Source of the DNA: Candidatus Competibacteraceae bacterium
GTDB taxonomy: Bacteria > Pseudomonadota > Gammaproteobacteria > Competibacterales > Competibacteraceae
DNA: 64,000 nt
Reading direction: 5' to 3'
NCBI GenBank assembly: GCA_003989065.1
Contig: RXIW01000005.1
Coordinates: 1 to 64,000, forward strand
This document shows, piece by piece, positions 60,802-64,000 of this stretch. Both the position numbers and the translations under genes were made by a program. Under the pieces are notes generated by a model. It saw nothing but the letters and a program-made list of their open reading frames with translations, was not told the DNA's origin and made no database searches. The first letter of the stretch is position 1; each line of letters opens with the position of its first letter.

Positions 60802-61627
60802 CGCTTTCCAGATGCTGGCGTTCGGCCTCGGCCAGCCGTGCTAAATAGTCCAGCCCCCGAATGGCCTGGCTGCCGTACCAGGACGTCATCTCCCCGTCGA
60901 TCAGGCGCAGTTTTTCCAGGGGGCAGGCGTAATCCCTGGCGAAGCAGGCGAGGTCATCCTGCTGGAAGTGGTAGGGTTCGCTGCTGAATAGAATCAGCTC
61001 GGCCGTGTCCAGCAAGTCTTGGTTCATCTCCACGACCGGATAACGTGATTCCGCTGCTACTGGCAAAGTTTCCCAACCGACCAGCGCCAGGGTGCGGGCG
61101 ATGTAGGTATCCCGGCTGACGCCCATCCACGGTTGACGCCAGATCAGGTACAGCACGCGTCGGGCCGGCCAGGCCGTCGCGCGCAACCGCGCCAGCGCCT
61201 GCTCGAATTCGGCGACCAGTCGCTCCGCCGCTGCCTCGCGCCGGAAGATCCCGCCCAGCAGACGATAAAGCGCTATGTTGTCTTCCGGAGCCAGCGGATG
61301 GGTGACGATCACCGACAAGCCGTCGGCCATCAACCGTTCCGCCAACTCGCGTGGATTCTCATCGATGTTGACGATGACGTGGGTCGGGCGCAGGGCCTGC
61401 AACCGGGTGTAGTGAATCTTCTTGGTGCCGCCGACGCTGGGGATTTGCTTGACCACCGAGGCGGGATGAATGCAATAGTGAGTGCGCCCTACCAGCTGAT
61501 CGGCCAAGCCCAGCGCGAACAACAACTCGGTGATGCTCGGCACCAGCGAGACGATGCGGGCCGGCGCGGTCACCGGCGTATGTCGTACACCCAGGGCGTC
61601 GCGCAGCTCAGAATATTCAGGATACAA
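60785..61627 (-). CDS. BtuF-like cobalamin-binding protein, no signal peptide
   Basis: 280 aa. Helical-backbone metal-receptor fold: VSLVPSITELLFALGLADQLVGRTHYC, VGGTKKIHYTRLQALRPTHVI and MGVSRDTYIARTLALVGW split over the two lobes. This is the vitamin B12 binding pattern of BtuF. There is no signal peptide, and the TTG start overlaps the AraC gene's stop by 11 nt, so as encoded it should be cytosolic. A role in handling B12 near icmF is inferred. Its 3' end is duplicated as a remnant at 59418. Confidence 0.8.
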   Translation of the reverse strand: MYPEYSELRDALGVRHTPVTAPARIVSLVPSITELLFALGLADQLVGRTHYCIHPASVVKQIPSVGGTKKIHYTRLQALRPTHVIVNIDENPRELAERLMADGLSVIVTHPLAPEDNIALYRLLGGIFRREAAAERLVAEFEQALARLRATAWPARRVLYLIWRQPWMGVSRDTYIARTLALVGWETLPVAAESRYPVVEMNQDLLDTAELILFSSEPYHFQQDDLACFARDYACPLEKLRLIDGEMTSWYGSQAIRGLDYLARLAEAERQHLESAIRLT

Positions 61628-62642
61628 AGTGTCGGCCCATTTCGCGAAGCGCTTCCGGGGTCATGCCGGTCCATTGCTTGAAGGCGCGGGAAAAGCTCTT
61701 TTCGCTCAGAAATCCCACCGCCAGGGCCACTTGTTTGATGGGGCGGCCGGTCTTGTTCAGCAGTTCGATCGCTCGGTCTCGGCGCACTTCGTCCTTGATC
61801 GCCTGCAGCGATGCCCCTTCCTCCTGTAATTGGCGATGCAGGGTCCGGGGCGAGACGTGAAACTCCTTAGCGATCGATTCGCCGGTATGCAGCCCGTCCG
61901 GCCGCGTTTTCAAGTAATCGCGCACTCGCTGCACCAGCAATCGGTCCCGCCGATAGGGGAACATGGTCAAGGGCAGGGCGTGTTGCAGCATCTTGCTCAG
62001 GGCTTGGTCGTCCCGGCGAATGGGCAAGGCGGCGTACTGGGGATCGAAGCTGATGCGCGCGCCATCGGCCCGAAAATGCAGCGGGCCGGGGAACAGCATC
62101 TGGTAAACGCCGAGGTGATCGGGCGCATCGAAAGGGAAGCAGGCTTCCAGCAGCGGGATGCGGGAATTGATGGCCCAGCAGGCGTAGCCGAGGATGTAGC
62201 GGAACAAGGTGGCGAAACAGAATTCGGTCATTTCGCCCAGATCCCGGTTGACCTGAATGGCGATGGTCGCTGCCGTCGAGGTTTGGGTGAAGCGCAGTGT
62301 GATGTCGTCGGTCAGCAAACCATGGTAGCGGCACCAGCGTTTCAGCGCCACTTCCAGGGTGGGTGAACCGAGCGTCGCCCGACACAACATGCCGTAACTG
62401 CCCCACGGTAGCCGGCGCGAAAACCAGCCCAGCGCCTCATCGTTCAATTCCTGGATAGCGATACCGAACAGAATCTGCATCTGCGACCCCGTGATCCTGT
62501 TGTGCGGGTCTTTCAGAGATTCTGGCGTAATTCGCGCCCGTTGGAGCGCGGAAGCTGGGTCTTGGCCATAGCGTCCATAGGCCGCTACGATCGCTTGCGC
62601 AAATGCCATTGGGGTAATCGCTACCTCAGAAGTCAGTGACAT
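61617..62642 (-). CDS. AraC-family transcriptional regulator
   Basis: 341 aa. N-terminal arabinose-binding-like domain PF12625 type (about 20-205) and C-terminal double HTH (about 245-335) with SPRTLHRQLQEEGASLQ and VGFLSEKSFSRAFKQWTGMTP. This is the OruR/ArgR-like subgroup that senses small metabolites. It is divergent from icmF with 258 nt between the starts, so it is the natural candidate regulator of that gene. Confidence 0.92.
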   Translation of the reverse strand: MSLTSEVAITPMAFAQAIVAAYGRYGQDPASALQRARITPESLKDPHNRITGSQMQILFGIAIQELNDEALGWFSRRLPWGSYGMLCRATLGSPTLEVALKRWCRYHGLLTDDITLRFTQTSTAATIAIQVNRDLGEMTEFCFATLFRYILGYACWAINSRIPLLEACFPFDAPDHLGVYQMLFPGPLHFRADGARISFDPQYAALPIRRDDQALSKMLQHALPLTMFPYRRDRLLVQRVRDYLKTRPDGLHTGESIAKEFHVSPRTLHRQLQEEGASLQAIKDEVRRDRAIELLNKTGRPIKQVALAVGFLSEKSFSRAFKQWTGMTPEALREMGRHFVS

Positions 62643-62752
62643 AGTGGTTCCATGCGTCAGTATACCGGCTTGGGTACCACTATAGTGGCGATGGCGCGAA
62701 TTGCAACCACATTGGCATAATGGCTGGCAACTATTGCAACTTGGTTGGCAAC
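62641..62752. promoter_or_regulatory. Dyad and GCAAC-box cluster between araC-like gene and icmF
   Basis: A 12-bp palindrome CCACTATAGTGG at 62677-62688, with a further ATAGTGGT half-site at 62641-62648. Next, four T(T/G)GCAAC boxes at 62701, 62725, 62734 and 62746. These may be regulator-binding sites. Nothing else is evident up to the icmF start at 62901. Confidence 0.5.
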
Positions 62753-62900
62753 CCTTGCTTGCGAGTTGTTTTTATCATGACAGCTATCACGCCAGTGGGC
62801 GTTGCCAACCTTCATGAGTTGGCTGAGTGAGGACGGTTCTTGCTGCGGTGCGGTGAGAACTTCGATTGGATTCATCACCTGATAGGAGCACTTTCTCACC

Positions 62901-64000
62901 ATGTCCGCGGTCATCAGCCCGTTCAAATGCCCCGTTTCCGGTGTCGACAAGGCCAAGCCTAGACACAAGGTCCGTTTCGTCACCGCCGCCAGCCTGTTCG
63001 ATGGTCACGACGCTTCCATCAACATCATGCGTCGCATCCTCCAGACTAGTGGTGCGGAGGTCATCCATCTCGGGCACAACCGCTCGGTCGAGGAGATCGT
63101 CACCGCTGCCTTGCAGGAGGACGTCCAGGGGATCGCCATCAGCTCCTATCAAGGCGGTCATGTCGAATTCTTCAAGTACATGATTGATCTGCTGCGGGAG
63201 CGGGGTGGCGCCAACATCAAGGTGTTCGGCGGTGGCGGCGGCGTGATCGTGCCGGAAGAAATTCGCGAGCTCCACAACTACGGGGTGGCTCGCATCTTCT
63301 CGCCCGAAGATGGCCAGGCCATGGGTCTGCAGGGCATGATCGATCACATGCTGATAGCGTGCGAGGCCGATCCGGCCGAATATGCGCCGACGACCCTCGA
63401 CGGCGTCAAGGCCGGGGACTGGCGGGCGTTGTCGCGCTTGATCACCGCGCTGGAAAATCAGCAGCTTGCGCCGGGATTGCGCCAGCAGATGCTTGACCAG
63501 GCGGCCTGTCATATGACGCCGGTGCTCGGCATCACCGGCACCGGTGGTTCCGGCAAGTCTTCGTTGACCGACGAGCTGGTGCGGCGGTTCCGGCTGGATC
63601 AGGACGACCGGCTGAAGATCGCGGTCATCGCCGCCGATCCATCGCGACGCAAGACCGGCGGCGCGCTGTTGGGCGACCGCATCCGGATGAACGCGATCGG
63701 CGGCCCGAATCTGTACATGCGCTCCCTGGCGACCCGCGTGGCCGGCAGCGAAGTACCGGAAACCCTGGGCGACATTCTAGCCGCCTGTAAGCTGGCGGGT
63801 TTCGATCTGCTGATCGTCGAAACCTCCGGCATCGGCCAGGGCGATGCCGCTATCGTGCCGTTGGTCGATCGCTCGCTGTATGTGATGACGCCGGAATTCG
63901 GCGCGGCCTCGCAGCTGGAAAAGATCGACATGCTGGATTTCGCCGATGCGGTGGCGATCAACAAGTTCGATCGCAAAGGGGCTGAAGATGCTTTGCGCGA
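62901..64000 (+). CDS. icmF: Fused isobutyryl-CoA mutase IcmF (3' partial)
   Basis: The first 366 residues, open to the window end. ATG 62901 is preceded by AGGAG (spacing 12). A B12-binding domain (about 22-150) with [10 protein letters not shown] (34-43, lower ligand H36) and SSYQGGH is followed by a MeaB-like G-protein chaperone domain: P-loop GTGGSGKS (213-220), [10 protein letters not shown] and NKFD (354-357). This domain order is that of IcmF, which interconverts isobutyryl-CoA and n-butyryl-CoA. The mutase barrel should follow beyond the edge. Confidence 0.93.
   Translation, partial: MSAVISPFKCPVSGVDKAKPRHKVRFVTAASLFDGHDASINIMRRILQTSGAEVIHLGHNRSVEEIVTAALQEDVQGIAISSYQGGHVEFFKYMIDLLRERGGANIKVFGGGGGVIVPEEIRELHNYGVARIFSPEDGQAMGLQGMIDHMLIACEADPAEYAPTTLDGVKAGDWRALSRLITALENQQLAPGLRQQMLDQAACHMTPVLGITGTGGSGKSSLTDELVRRFRLDQDDRLKIAVIAADPSRRKTGGALLGDRIRMNAIGGPNLYMRSLATRVAGSEVPETLGDILAACKLAGFDLLIVETSGIGQGDAAIVPLVDRSLYVMTPEFGAASQLEKIDMLDFADAVAINKFDRKGAEDALR

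Noticed and set aside
62881-63512. Antisense frame across the icmF start
   Set aside because: The plus strand has a continuous B12-binding and P-loop frame with the IcmF motifs, so the minus-strand frame is a shadow.

Overview
The window is about 64 kb of GC-rich bacterial chromosome. Most of it looks like the core genome of a gammaproteobacterium. Supporting signs are the gene order tsaC-topA-smg-dprA-LysM / def-fmt-rsmB-DUF4390-ntrYX-trkA, the lptF-lptG / pepA-holC pair, and the orn / rsgA pair. A K+-independent membrane pyrophosphatase, a fused isobutyryl-CoA mutase, a branched-chain amino-acid transporter and an ETF:quinone oxidoreductase would fit an organism that stores and respires organic acids. 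A Competibacter-like lineage is possible, but that is only inference from gene content.

Layout. 1-6032: the 3' part of a giant DUF11-repeat surface protein with an IPTL-CTERM sorting tail. 6265-7586: methylthioinosine phosphorylase and tsaC, convergent. 7598-12991 (minus): topA, smg, dprA and a LysM protein. 13141-21578 (plus): def, fmt, rsmB, DUF4390, an NtrY/NtrX-type two-component pair and trkA, with many 4-nt or slightly larger overlaps. 21702-24491: a Pcm-like methyltransferase, tolC and an RDD membrane protein. 24483-28696: lptFG (minus) diverging from pepA-holC (plus). 28719-30160: an OpgG/OpgD-like gene whose start codon lies 10 nt after tRNA-Asn. 30447-34953 (minus): hppA-moaC-rnd, then soluble ppa upstream. 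35140-40711: a short-form adk, and livK-livH-livM-livG-livF on the minus strand. 40963-46810: NnrU-like protein, ETF-QO, rhodanese, orn (minus), rsgA and a LysE-type exporter. 47302-51867 (minus): a three-gene sugar operon (PF10091-type glucanase-like protein, MalK-type ATPase, GH1 beta-glucosidase). 51975-55004: an rRNA methyltransferase-like gene, a NERD protein, a small zinc-ribbon protein and an EamA transporter.

The accessory part runs from 55.1 to 60.8 kb. A 2,300-bp integrative element sits in tRNA-Leu(CAA), bounded by 60-bp direct repeats of the tRNA 3' part. It carries one operon in which a tyrosine recombinase, a DUF4258 protein and a YgiT-type zinc-finger protein are each joined by a 4-nt overlap, which I read as an integrase coupled to a toxin-antitoxin pair. 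Repeated TTGTCCAC boxes beside both ends look like integrase arm sites. Beyond it lie an MliC-like lysozyme inhibitor, a frameshifted DUF5131 remnant, an unrecognised protein with a possible caspase-like His-Cys dyad, a fragment duplicating the C-terminus of the nearby cobalamin-binding-like protein, and a self-inhibited Fic protein.

60.8-64 kb: an AraC regulator and a signal-peptide-less BtuF-like protein share an operon divergent from icmF, a B12-dependent mutase that runs off the window. The intergenic region holds a palindrome and four GCAAC boxes that may be operators.

All assignments come from reading motifs and gene context. No database search was run.
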